Source of the DNA: Botryococcus braunii
Taxonomy: Eukaryota > Chlorophyta > Trebouxiophyceae
NCBI GenBank assembly: GCA_002005505.1
Contig: MVGU01001158.1
Coordinates: forward strand, 100,001-145,000
Length of the DNA: 45,000 nucleotides
Reading direction: 5' to 3'
In this document: positions 20,861-32,594 of the stretch, piece after piece
How positions within the stretch are numbered: position 1 is the stretch's first letter
How the letters are laid out: every line of letters begins with the position of its first letter
The notes under the pieces: generated by a model
Databases searched by the model: none
What the model saw: only the letters and a program-made list of their open reading frames with translations
What the model was told of the DNA's origin: nothing
Position numbers and translations under genes: made by a program

Positions 20861-23800
20861 TTACCTTCCTTTTATGACTCGTGCAGGAAGGGGTGGCAGA
20901 GCTCTGGTCCTCAATGATTTGCAGTTGCTTACTTGGACTGGGACAGGGCGCAGCGTCCCTTGGGGCCACGCTATATCCGCTCCATGAGTTGAAGCAACGC
21001 GATTGTCATGGGTGACAGGGTGGTCGTCATTAGGTTCGCATATTTGTGCAACAGGGCCAGTGTCTTCTGGTGACAGTTGATGCAACAGGTCGTAGGTACC
21101 TGCTTGCTGGTCATTCAGGCCCTTAACTATCATCTTGTTCTTTGTATGCACCCCATCAGTGAGGCCTGTGTCGAGAATCGATGATAGATTGAGCAGCGGG
21201 GTTGCCTTTGCTCTGTATGAAGAAGATGCTTCATCCTCGGGCACGTCATCAGGCTTCTGGGGATTCTGGCAGTTGGTTTCAGGCCACCAGTTGTCAGCAT
21301 TTGCATCTTGTCCTGAAATTATGTCATCAAAGTCCCTGGGCATCCCCACAGACATGCTTGTTGTCAATGAACCCTTTGAAGAACAAATGTAATTGCAGTT
21401 GATGGGAAGCAGGTTGACATCAACACTGAAGTGGTCCTACATACCGATTCATTTTGTTGAGTAGGTCTTCAAGACAAAGAGAGGGGAGCGATGTCTCTGA
21501 ATCTGAATTGCCGTCAGCTGTCTCTGACTTGTTCTGGTTAGGACCGACTTTCGCTGTTTTGGGCATTGGCTGACATAAAGACAACCGTTGATGTGGTTCC
21601 TCTACCCCTCCAACTGGTATTGTCTGTTCTGCAACTTGGTTGGCGTTCACATCACTTCCTTCACAGCGGGAGGGTTGTGGTGACACCAGCACTGAAGATA
21701 GTGGCAGGCATGAAGGCTGGCGTGCCTGGCAACTTTGGGACTGCTTCCCATCAACATCTTCCAGGAACGGGCATTGCACCTCCCTTGAAGTTTCTTTCGT
21801 GGGGTCCAAAAGGCAATTTGTTTTCAGGAGCTCATTGTTCATGAGCTCATCAACTCTAGCATCATCGGAAAGGGCATTGTTGGCGACTAATGTGGGGTGA
21901 GAGTCTTTGCACAGTGGCTGACAAGGAAGAGGTTCTGAAGAATTCCATGTCAATGCTACATTCTTAACGCAGACATGCCAAGCCGGAACAGCGGTGGTGG
22001 GGCTGTTGCTCTCCTTGGGATTAGTCACTGGATTAGCCTTTGCTGTCAAGTTTCTGGCATCCACAGTCTGACTGAGCTCTGCGCAGCCTCCTACCACCTC
22101 GTGTGCATGGGGTACGGACATTTGGAAATGCTGCTCATCCTTTTTGGACAGTGGCACGTACATAGTACCGCCGTCCTTCTTGATCGTGTTCTTCTCTTCT
22201 TCGTGGCCAGGACACAGCCTGGACTTCCTGTAGGTAGGACCAAGAACGATAGGCGGCTCAAGTTCCTGCTGTGTTTCAGCAACATTACTGTTGGCTACAG
22301 TATGCTCACATGGGGAATCCAGTTTTGATTGGGCTGCTTGTTCTGAATCAGAAAGGGGTTTGGGCTCCCACTTCGGTGAGGCCTCTGCTACAATGCCTGG
22401 AAAGTCAATTTGGGTGATTGGCTTGGATTCTGTAGAAGCAGGGGTGACAGTGCCCTTCAAATTTCTGCAGAGGATCACGTCTTCTGGTACTGGGATCCCC
22501 AACCCGTCCGCGATCAGTACCCCCGACTGCGGGTCTTCTTCTGGGAGACACATTTGCTGAGTCCTTCCCAGCTCGTCTCGTAGTTGCAGCTGCTGAAGAG
22601 GCCTGCTGCCTGTGTTCTCATAGATGCATTTGTTAGCTTGGTCACCTGCACAGACCGACACGCTAATCCTTCGCGTCTCCAGTGCCTCACATATGGTGAT
22701 GCTGCAAGTTGAGGTTTGGGTCCAAGCGGAACTACTTGCCTCTAGTTAAGAGCATGAACCAGATTGAGGCCCTTCAAGCGCACATGTTCTCTTCATGTAA
22801 GAAGGTGCATTACATGCAAGTTTCTGTTTGTTCTCTCCATGCAACAAGGTGTATTCCATGCACGTAACTGCTTGTAGCAAACCACAAGCCCAAAGTCTTG
22901 CTTGAAGTTAATACAAACACGACCAGCTACTATTGCAAAGAGATATGGGGATATGGGGAAATAGAGTGGGTGGCAAATATGTTGCATCAGGTTTGGCCAG
23001 CTCTGTTTGCAGAGTCGTCGAGCTTCGTTCATATGCATCTGTCTATGGAAATGTGCTTATTTCATCACTAAGTGAAGTCAGGGGATAAAATAATCTTCTT
23101 ATGATGGCAGACACTCACCGAAATTTTGTTGACACGTTTTTAGAGGCGAGTGCCAGTCAGCGACATCACTGTCTTGAAGATTTGTTGCTTCCCCAGAATC
23201 ACCCAGATGTGGCTCAACGGTACATGAATGATGAGTGGGCTGGATAGTAGGAATGTCAGAACAAGGGGATGCATTCTGAGCCAGCTCAAGCTTGCAAGGA
23301 GCAGACGCAATGGCTTTACTTCTGCATACAGAACATGCAGTCAGTACCCCAAACCCAACATTTGCACAGCACCGTTAAAGAGAGTAGCAAGTGGCGAACT
23401 GTGACCGTACCGCAAGTGCAAGCTCTGATCATCAGCCTCCTCCTCTGAGGTGTGCTGATCATGGGAATCTTTAGCGCGATTGGCAGCTAGAGATTCCTGC
23501 TCCAAGGGATTAATAGCCCTTGGGTTGTTGCTGTCAGGGGATGGCCCCCAGGCACTGCCTTGATGGCAAGGTAACACTTTTTCGATGGCGTTATTCAGAA
23601 CTTTGCGAGCTTGCCAGTCGATCTGCATGGGGGACTTGTCGCTTCTGTTGCTCGCAACTGAGGGAACGTGGCACTGCGTCTTATCGCCATCTCCTGTTGC
23701 CCCGATTGAGATGTATTGTTAAGAACAAGGGACCAACAATGGGACTCCAGAGGACTGGCCAGAAGCAATGGCCAAGCTTAGGTCACCTGTCTCGAATGGT

Positions 23801-24760
23801 CCCTGATGCGGCTCAAGAAGCACTGGCACATCAAAACTCCCAGATAAATCTAGGTCCTGAAGGTAATATTCATGAGAAAATTCTTTTTCCTGTTTGAAGC
23901 TGCTGTCAGGTTCCTGTGTGACTGTGCATGGAGATGGGAAGCACTCAGCTTCAGTAGCAGATGTGGGTCCTTCTACAGATTTCAAACTTGGTTTCGGTGG
24001 TTCTTCTGTTGCAACATCTTCAAACTCTTTCTGCAATGTGCCCTCTTTAGCGCTGTTGAAACAGTCATGTTCTGGAAGTACATCCCCTGCTCCCCAAATC
24101 GAGCAGAATTTGGTCGTGGAGCTGAAACAGGTTTTGGGGTTCATGCACAGCACACAGCGAGCAATGGATTTAAGGAGATTTTGCGTAAACCCACTCTGCC
24201 AGTGAAATATGAGTAGCTTATTCGTGTCGGTGCTATAACTGGCCTATCAGGAAGGACCTTGCTATCTAGAAGAGGACAACAGCATGTCGGAACTCCATGC
24301 TCTTGTACCGACAATTCATTGCTCTTGCAAGGTTATGCACTGCCTTTGGAACAATTACGAGGTAGTGGACACACATTTGGGGCTCACCTTCCAGACCCGT
24401 AGGTCGTTCTCCACTATCCTGCTGCTCAGAGATGCTATCAATGGAGAAGCTGACGATGGGGCAAACTTCAGAATGTTCCGCACGACTAAGCTTAAGATGA
24501 GAACCTGATGATTGAAGGGTTGTCTCCAAACAATTGGTAATGGCTCCTTTCGGGCTAGACGTCCTGCTGACGTCCAGAGCCGGCTTGATGCCGCTGATTA
24601 GAAGCTGTTCTTCTTGGTAAGCTACAGCTGCAACACTGGCATGCACTTTTGCGCTACCTGTTGGTTCTGTGCTTTTGACATGCCCACGGCACGGCACGTG
24701 AGGCAATGCTTTGCACGTTGACAAATCGGATTTGGAGGACTGTTTTGGTATTGCCCTCGC
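20861..24760 (-). CDS. SYD: Probable C-terminal tail exons of the SYD gene
   Basis: Long minus-strand open stretches follow the SnAC exon: 24760-24388, 24086-23787, about 23600-23411, about 22640-21445 (roughly 400 codons) and about 21400-20861. They are rich in Ser, Glu, Pro, Gln and Asn with no recognisable domain, as in the long disordered tail of SYD. Donors such as GAAG|GTGAGC (24388), ACAG|GTGACC (23787), GCG|GTACGG (23411) and CGG|TATGT overlap (21445) bound them. The joint from 25148 into 24760 does not keep frame with the obvious acceptor, so a small exon may be missing. A separate gene is a less likely reading. The final stop is at 20861. Confidence 0.5.
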
Positions 24761-27700
24761 CTGCACGAAACAGTAGACAACGCAATAAACCAAGAGGAAA
24801 CTGGGGCTGACGTTTACGCTGTAGGAGCAACCAACTTGAGCATAACATGCACTTACAGTGGGACATATGTTTAGTGCAGTTCAAGCTTAGCAAGAATAAA
24901 CGCCATGCTATGCACAGACCATCACACGAGAGACATTGTTTCATATTGGATTTTGTCATGCTGAGAAAAACCAAAACTCTTTGACTCTAAACACTAAGCA
25001 GGTGTTGTGCAATGGTGTCGCACCCGCTTTCCCTTGCCGAGGTCTGTCAGCTCTGGAGCACCTGTCAAACAGCAAATCCAAGTGACGGTTGTATCATCTG
25101 GTGCCCCAAAGACCGATTCATATGCATGGGAGGAATGAATGCCTTACCTTTGGACTGCTGCGATTGAAGTACTGCTGATACAAGAGGAGCGATTTCCACG
25201 GCATTTGCAAGCCGAGAATACTTTGTCTTATTGCCTCCCTTACTGTAGGAAGCCACTTCTCGAAGTTGCAATGTTCGTTGCAGATGGTCAAAAAGCACCT
25301 TTTCGTCTTTGCTTCGTGCAAGAAGTTCGTTCAAATCGTTGTCGCAGGCTCCGTGTGTGTTGGGGCCAGCAGCACTTTGTAGTAACTCCAACAAATATCG
25401 TCTGCGATCATCCGCTGCAGATGGCCACACCGAAAATCCCACTTGATGCGGGCCCGCAAGATACAGTAGTGTGAAACATAGTAAGGATGTTTCTGAAGCA
25501 ATGAACCTCTGGATGCAATGTTACGTCAACCGAGGTATGGGTTCCAACTCAGGTCTCTATCAAGGCATGCCTGATGTGTGTCCATCAAAGAAACCACCCG
25601 TGATCGAGGCATCGGCAAAGTTACGCTTTGACGCAGCCCTCAGATCAATACGTTCCTCAATTGTCCCAGCCGTCTGAAGGCGAAGAACCAACACCTTATG
25701 CTTCTGCCCAATCCGATGTGCTCGGGCATGTGCTTGTAACTCTATCTGTGGATTCCAGTCCTGCGAGATGTACAGTCTCTCTTTAATTACAACGATACCA
25801 CAACCAGCTTACATTCTCCATGTACACCGCACAACACTCAAACCCATCAGTTTGATATTCAAAGCAATAAACTCACCGTGTCATACATGATGACTGTGTC
25901 AGCGCCTTGCAGGTTTAAGCCTACACCCCCAGCCCTCAAAGACAAGAGGAATACAGAAATGTTAGACTCGGGGTTGTTGAACTCTGCTACCATTGGTCCT
26001 CTGTCAGCAGAAGGTGTGTCACCATCCAGTCGGAAGTATGTCATACCCCGCCATCCAAGGTAATCTTCAATAACATCCAGTGCCCTTGTCATAGTGCAGA
26101 ACAGCAGAACCTGCAAGGGAAGTCACGCACATCGGTGAAGCCACGAAAATCTGTGCATTCTCCTGTTGACTGAAAACAGCCTGTATGATGATTATCTGAT
26201 ACTTTACGGCAGCCTCTTCCTGCAACTTGCTGTGGATGTGTGCTTCCCTCCCGGGACAGGAGACTGACTCAGACCTTATGCTTAGCCGCATGCAGCTTCA
26301 ACAATATTCTGTCAAGAACTTCCAGTTTGCTGCACAAGCGCACTTCCGGCGGTAGTGGGTGCTTTGGCAAGTCTTGCTCTGAACCGTCGATGTGCATGCG
26401 AGAGATCATTGGATGATTTGCAACCTGTAGACCCCACCTCTGTGTCACTAGAGCAAGCAGAAACACAAATATATTAATCTCTTACAGCATCCATCCAACG
26501 CCAACCAATTTTGCAGGTTTATATAGCTGCTGGGAAAAACTTACGTTTCTTAACTCCATCACAATGTTGTTAACCCCTTTGACAGTTCCAACAGACCTAC
26601 TGAGGCCAATGGTGAGCTCCACCTGGACAAACAACAAGCCTCAACCCACCAGAAAAGAATAATGTACAGGATATTGGACTAGAATGCATCTCTCAATGCA
26701 GATTCATTGTTCACCTCAAGCATCTTGTTCAGGGCTTGCTGGTAAGCGGATGGCGGCACTTTGATTGTGTGGATAACCTGTCCAAGCATGTTCAACAGAG
26801 TTATTGGCCTGTTGTGGATGATATGTGTGTCTCGTTTGACTTGCAACGCAGTGACCTCATTCCCTTCACCTTCTCAGGAAGCTCCTTCATTACATGTTCT
26901 TTCAGTCGCCGCAGCATAAATGGGCGCAGCACTTGGTGTAAACGCGTTGTAATTAGCATTGTTTCTTCCACATCCAGCGAAGTGCCTGTTTTGCAACCCC
27001 AACAGCCTCATCAAATCGAAGGCAAGATCTCATGCACCCGCCCCAGTGGCAAAAGGGGGGGGGGGGGGGTTTGTGCTCTCTAATTAAATCAATAAACGCT
27101 TTGTTTTTCACGCACCTTCTAAGTCTGGGGCAAACCACTCTTTGAAATCACCCCCTGAATCAAAGAGATTTGGCATAAGGAAGTTGAGCAAAGCCCAAAG
27201 CTCCTTAATGTCATTTTGCAATGGAGTACCTGCAAACACAAAACAAGACATTCACTGCTTAATAGCGAGATCCTCTCGGAGTACAATATGTACCGGGACA
27301 TTTTCCAGGTGATTACCAGTCAGTAAGAGTCTGTGACGGGATTTAAACTTTTTGAGCTCTTTAACAAGCTTGCAGTCCACATTTTTGAGCCTGTGGCCTT
27401 CATCAACGATGATGTACTCCCACTTGATTTTTGAAAACCGCAGTGTGTCAAACTTCCCCATCACCAACTCATATGTGGTGAGGAGTACAGAAAATGCCCG
27501 TCGCTTCTGTTGCAACTGTACCCACCAAAACGTCACATTCAGTCCAATAAAGTATAAGTCACAAGTCTTATGTGCAAGGCTTCAACTCACGGACCGTCGA
27601 GTCCAACAGTTCCAGCCGCGACTCAGCTTTCCCTTTGTGGCTGAAAACCACGACAGAGGGAGCCCACTTCCTTAGCTCGTTCTCCCAATTGTCCAGAAGC

Positions 27701-28011
27701 GTGGCAGGCGTAATAATGAGGTATGGGGCGTTTTCTGTGCCCTTTTCATGGAGGTGCGCCAGCAGTGCTATGACCTGCAAGTGAAATGTGTCAGTTCTGG
27801 CCCAATATCGGTTACATCATGCAGACGTGCATGCATACCAACCTGGATAGTTTTACCGAGGCCCATTTCATCAGCTAAAATGCCGTTCATGCCATGTTGA
27901 TGCAGGCCAACCATCCATCGTAAGCCCTGAAATGTCACACAAAGCAACAGCCACATTGAGTCTGCGCCACTGGTGTTCTTTTGCTTTTTGTTTTTTGATG
28001 GCCTGTTTTCT

Positions 28012-28100
<89 letters not shown>

Positions 28101-30463
28101 TGTTTGTTTTTTTTTTCCTCCGATTTGCTTGGTATCGCAGGGTGACTGTCCTCGCGAGATTGAACTTCCTCAAGATGTCATGTTGGCATGGGCTTACCTG
28201 CATCTGATACCCAGAAAGCTGTCCCCCGGTCAACAGCGGAGGCTGGCTTGAAATGTCGGCTTGCAATTTCTCTGCCAAACAATCCCACGCACTTGTGCTT
28301 TCTTTCAAGTCCATGATCTTTGCACCGTCGATACCTACATATTTCACCAAGCATTTTTAGGTTTCTGCCTTACTCAGTCTTTCTGGGCACAAACATCAAC
28401 TAGCATTTTGCAGGCCATTATAATACCTACCGTGGTTTTTGTTAAGCTGCAAGGCTGATTTTTGTGTACCTCCATGTAGCCTTGTTGTCAGCGTTCTGAG
28501 ACAGTGATCAGTCTGCAACGGAAATTTCAAACGTTTTGAGTGATTGTAAATGCTGAGATTGGGTGTAACAGCCGAAAGGTTTCCCATCTTCGCTTTGTTT
28601 CATTGTGTGCATTGAACTGGAAAATTAAAATGCAGGGGTCTCATAGGTCTGCGCACAAGAAAGCCTTAATACCTTTGCTAGTATCTCGTGGATCCTGGTG
28701 CTTTTTGTCTTTTGGACAAGTTTAAGGTATTCTTCAAAGTTGCAAGCCTTCAGATATCCAAGCCTTTCCTTGGCTTCTTTAGCCCTGTATTTGCAGACAT
28801 AGTGGTCAACTTGCTTCTAATTGCTCCCCACACGCACCAGAAGGATCAAGCGTCTATACCTTTGTTCTTCAAATCTGATTGCCTCTTTTTTGTGCCAGTG
28901 ACTCATCAGTTGAACAATTCGCCATCGTGGACGGCTGTCATCAACCTTTCCCTCGAAAAAAGCCTGCCATGACCCTTTCAGTCTCATTATGTCACTCACC
29001 CAATTATAATGCAGCATCAGCACAATTGTGGGTACCACCTGTTGGCGAAGAGCTGCAGAGTGCGCAATCTTCTTTGCCTTGATTCTATGAGCGATGGTCC
29101 AATGTTTTCTTGAGCTCACCTTACAGACCACCTTGGTTCGTGCTAGGTCCACCCTGTAACAAAGAGCTTGGTCATTGCCCAAAAATATATGTGCTTGTAA
29201 GGAACCACACTCCCGTGTATCTGTGACACAGCAGAGCCCACAGCATCAAAAGCCTGCAGACTGCCTTTCTGCTATGAAGCACCTTTTATCTCGCTGCGAA
29301 AGCAGCGCCCAGCGAGTCCCTATGACAAAAGCTGCATATTTCTTCTGCTTTCTTAAAAGAAGAGAGTTCAAAGATTGGGACACTTCTTGTTCCTGCGCGT
29401 TCATGCCAGTGGGTAGGCAGACATTTGGTAAGGGCATCTCATTAACAACAAAGCTTTACACACGTACCTCTGCGAACGGATGCCATGCAATCTTATCCTC
29501 CAAGGCCTGCAGTGCAATTGGGAGGCAAGCTGGAAGAGATTCATTTACAATGCATTCCCTAAAAAAGGTGCCCAGTGTTTGGAATGGTTCTTGCTGGCTT
29601 CGACATGCAACTCGTGGGAGTTTGTTAGAACCATCGACCTTCACCTCGAGCTTCCGCTTTAACGCCCTGTGCATGGTAGTTGACAGTTAATCACTATCGA
29701 GAGAACGCACGATTATATAAAAGCCTCGTTCAGGGGTGCACCTGCGACAGCTTTTTGATTGATCAATACTTTCTTTAGAAAACTTAGGTAATGGCTCAGG
29801 GCCCCACATTTGTTGTTTAACTTGTCTGCGGATTGCTAGTCCACCATTAGTTGCCAAGTGTACTTTCCATGCTGCTGGAGGGCTACCTTTGGCAATAGCT
29901 TCAGCAACTGCTTTTTGTGCCTGTATGAGATAAACGTCGTGAGTGCACAGGCAAAACCCGCAACCCGACCTTTAAAAGAATTCGACTTCGATCCCGACCT
30001 GATATTGCTGGAACTGCTGATGCGTCATTTGTTGCTCATCGTAATCAAAGGTGGGCAGGTGGGTCCTACGAGTCCCCCTGCGTTTCTTTCGCCGAGATCA
30101 AGGACGGCTTGAAAGCGTTTGCGGCACACTAATCAGGACGGTACTAGTTCTTACCCACACATTATCTCATATAGTCCTTCCTGCAGTGGTGTTTCATTTT
30201 GAGCCTGCGCGTTCTGAGGTTAGTCTCCCGTCAGGATCCAGTGCTGACAGTTCGGCGTGTACCCAGCAACATTTGGGTTGTTTACCAGGAGCAGTATATT
30301 GGTGGCGCGATTGATGGAATCGTTTGGATCATTCTCCTGCCCTCCTTGATGAAGCTTCTGTGCCAGTCGGCTTACAAACTTACTCATGTTAGGAAGGTCG
30401 ACAACTAGGTGCTTTGGGATCCCGTCATGAAGGCTGTCCGTCATGGTGAAGACCATCTCATCC
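20861..30463 (-). CDS. SYD: SPLAYED-type SWI/SNF chromatin-remodelling ATPase
   Basis: Nuclear SNF2-family ATPase. Exons close in phase for about 963 codons: 30456-30286, 30085-29999, 29920-29742, 29666-29468, 29392-29283, 29153-29120, 29077-29039, 28963-28860, 28784-28673, 28512-28470, 28334-28198, 27926-27843, 27774-27595, 27515-27317, 27229-27116, 26985-26870, 26777-26715, 26622-26545, 26424-26275, 26110-25877, 25760-25571 and 25414-25148. The HSA region includes [20 protein letters not shown] and [20 protein letters not shown]. ATPase motifs are DEMGLGKT (I), VDEGHRLKN (II), LLLTGTPLQND (III), [16 protein letters not shown] (V) and ARAHRIGQK (VI). After these come [20 protein letters not shown] and [11 protein letters not shown] (SnAC), close to SYD rather than BRM or MINU. 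No bromodomain was seen. The start Met is provisional, since an acceptor lies at 30463. The intron at 25570 needs a GC donor. Confidence 0.9.
22787..22875. repeat. Diverged two-copy repeat of about 45 bp
   Basis: Two neighbouring blocks begin TTCTCTTCATG and TTCTCTCCATG and share AAGGTG...ATGCA spacing. The pair sits in a SYD tail intron. Confidence 0.6.
28014..28096 (+). repeat. (TG)n array in a SYD intron
   Basis: About 39 TG units lie in the intron between the exons ending at 28198 and starting at 27926. On the transcript (minus) strand it is an AC array. Confidence 0.97.
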
Positions 30464-31068
30464 CTAAAGCAAACTTACAGGCCGAAAAAGGTTTCACCAG
30501 ATCTTCAAGATGGGGTGGAAACGGAAGTGCATTACGATCATCTGGTATCTCTCACCGCGCATTCAGTTTGAAAGTTAGTCGAGATGCATCTGAGCGTCAG
30601 AGTCCGAGGAGCCCAAGGAGGTCCTGTGGTACCGTAGATTAAAATCGTGTCGCGTCGGTCTACAGGGTGGGGATCTACAAGGGGACTATTCCGGTCCCTA
30701 GGTACTGCCTAGTAGGCAGGGCCTCGCTGCGAGGCCCTCGGCGAGGGCTCCTTGCAGTCCGTTCGGTTCCAGATGGGGCCTTCCAGGGGGTCATTTCAGC
30801 ACATGCGAAGTTCTGGGAACCAAGAATGCACCCTCCCTCTGCCAAACACCTTCGTAAGTAGCTATGCGTGTGGTCAAATCAGGATAGTACAAACGTTTTT
30901 TCGGACTTCCGATTTAGGTAGTGTATGTGCACAACGTTCCCTGGGACTCAGACAGATCTTTCGTGTAAACGTTGTTTGTCAGACCATGGGGGTCACGCCC
31001 TGCTCCACTATAGATCTCGAGGATACTCAATTACACGTAAGAATTGGTTTTCATTAACTTTGAAAGTC
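30464..31068. promoter_or_regulatory. Divergent spacer between SYD and SurE
   Basis: Both genes start outward from here. Two adjacent hairpins lie at about 30706-30740: CTGCCTA/TAGGCAG around one G, and GGGCCTCG/CGAGGCCC around CTG, followed by a third GC-rich half-repeat. Upstream SYD exons might also lie here. No promoter element is called individually. Confidence 0.4.
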
Positions 31069-32313
31069 ATGGACGGCGATTTGGTCCCACCCGGGCTTCC
31101 ACGTCCGCGAGTCTTGATCTCTAACGATGACGGCGTTAATGCTCCTGGATTAAGAGCCCTCGTCGCTGAATTGCATGTCGAGGAGTTCTGTGATATTCTT
31201 GTCTGTGGTCCTGTCGGTGAAAGGAGTGCACAAAGCCATGCAATCACACTGGGGAAGGAACTTGTGTGTACTCCCATCACCATTGACGGTACCGAGCCCT
31301 CCCAAGAGCCGTTATAAGGTTATTTGTGTACTTTGAATTAAATGAAGTTGATCGGGATCAAGGTGTGGAGGAGGCTTATGCCGTGGATGGCACACCAGCA
31401 GATAGTTGCATGCTGGCTGTGAACGCTCCAATATTTAAGGTTCGCCATTTCCTCAATTAACGACTCCTCTGCTTTCCAAGGTCTAGATTGTTGGAAAGAT
31501 AGTTGCATGCTGGCTGTGAACGCTCCACTTTTTAAGGTTCGCCATTTCCTCAATTAACGACTCCTCTGCTTTCCAAGGTCTAGATTGTTGGAAAGATGGC
31601 TGCATGGCTGAGTTGATCCTTTCTGACAGATTTTATTCCTTTGAGCAGAATTCAAAAATCGACTTGGTCGTATCCGGGATAAATCGAGGTAAGCACAGGA
31701 GTAGCGATTGTAACCTGAATTGGATGGAATAATTTCTTGTGTGAAGGTTGTCACTCCCTTGTTGCTTGGGACAGGGGACAATTGTGGCCTACATATAATC
31801 TATTCTGGAACTGTTGGAGCTGCACGGGAGGCAGCCTGCAAGGTATATGCCATAAAACGGCTTATTCGCTGCGAATTTTTGCAGGATCAGGTTGAGCAGG
31901 TGTCACAGAGCAATGTGGGTTTGTAGGGATTACCCGCTATCGCAGTGTCGTTGGACGATGCCAGGGCCAAGTCGGTAGTGGACTATGCGGAGTCTGCAAG
32001 ATACACTGTAGCCTTTGTCAAGGTGCGGGGACATGATAGTCAGTGACACATGCAGGCACTGCAAAATGCTATCCAACATAGTGTAGCAAGGAATGGGTTG
32101 CCACCCCGCTGGTAGATTCATGGATAAGATTTCAGTAGAATAGGTTTTAGAGAATGAATAAACCCCCTGAATCAAAGCCAGCAGCAGTTGTGTTTGTAAT
32201 TGCACAGGTGCTTCAAAGAAACCTAAATTGTCTTCAACAATATGGGGATGCAAACAGAATAACTAGCGTTATGCACCCACTCTTCTTCATCACCAGATTT
32301 AATGTTCTAAAAG

Positions 32314-32386
<73 letters not shown>

Positions 32387-32510
32387 CGTGCGCTCGCGTG
32401 TGCGGGCGGGCCTGCTTGCGCGCGCGTGCGTGCATGCGTGCGCGTGGGCGTGCGCGTGCGTGTGCGTGTGCGTGTGCGTGCGCGTGCGTGCCTGCGTGTG
32501 CATGCGTGCC

Positions 32511-32594
<84 letters not shown>

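Noticed and set aside
25148..30463. Assignment of the remodeller to BRM, MINU or an ISWI/CHD class
   Set aside because: No bromodomain, chromodomain or SANT signature was seen, and the [20 protein letters not shown] and LNELLARS segments fit SYD.
30866..31068. Upstream extension of the SurE frame to an earlier start
   Set aside because: The frame is open upstream, but family resemblance begins only at [12 protein letters not shown], and ATG 31069 gives a normal SurE N-terminus.
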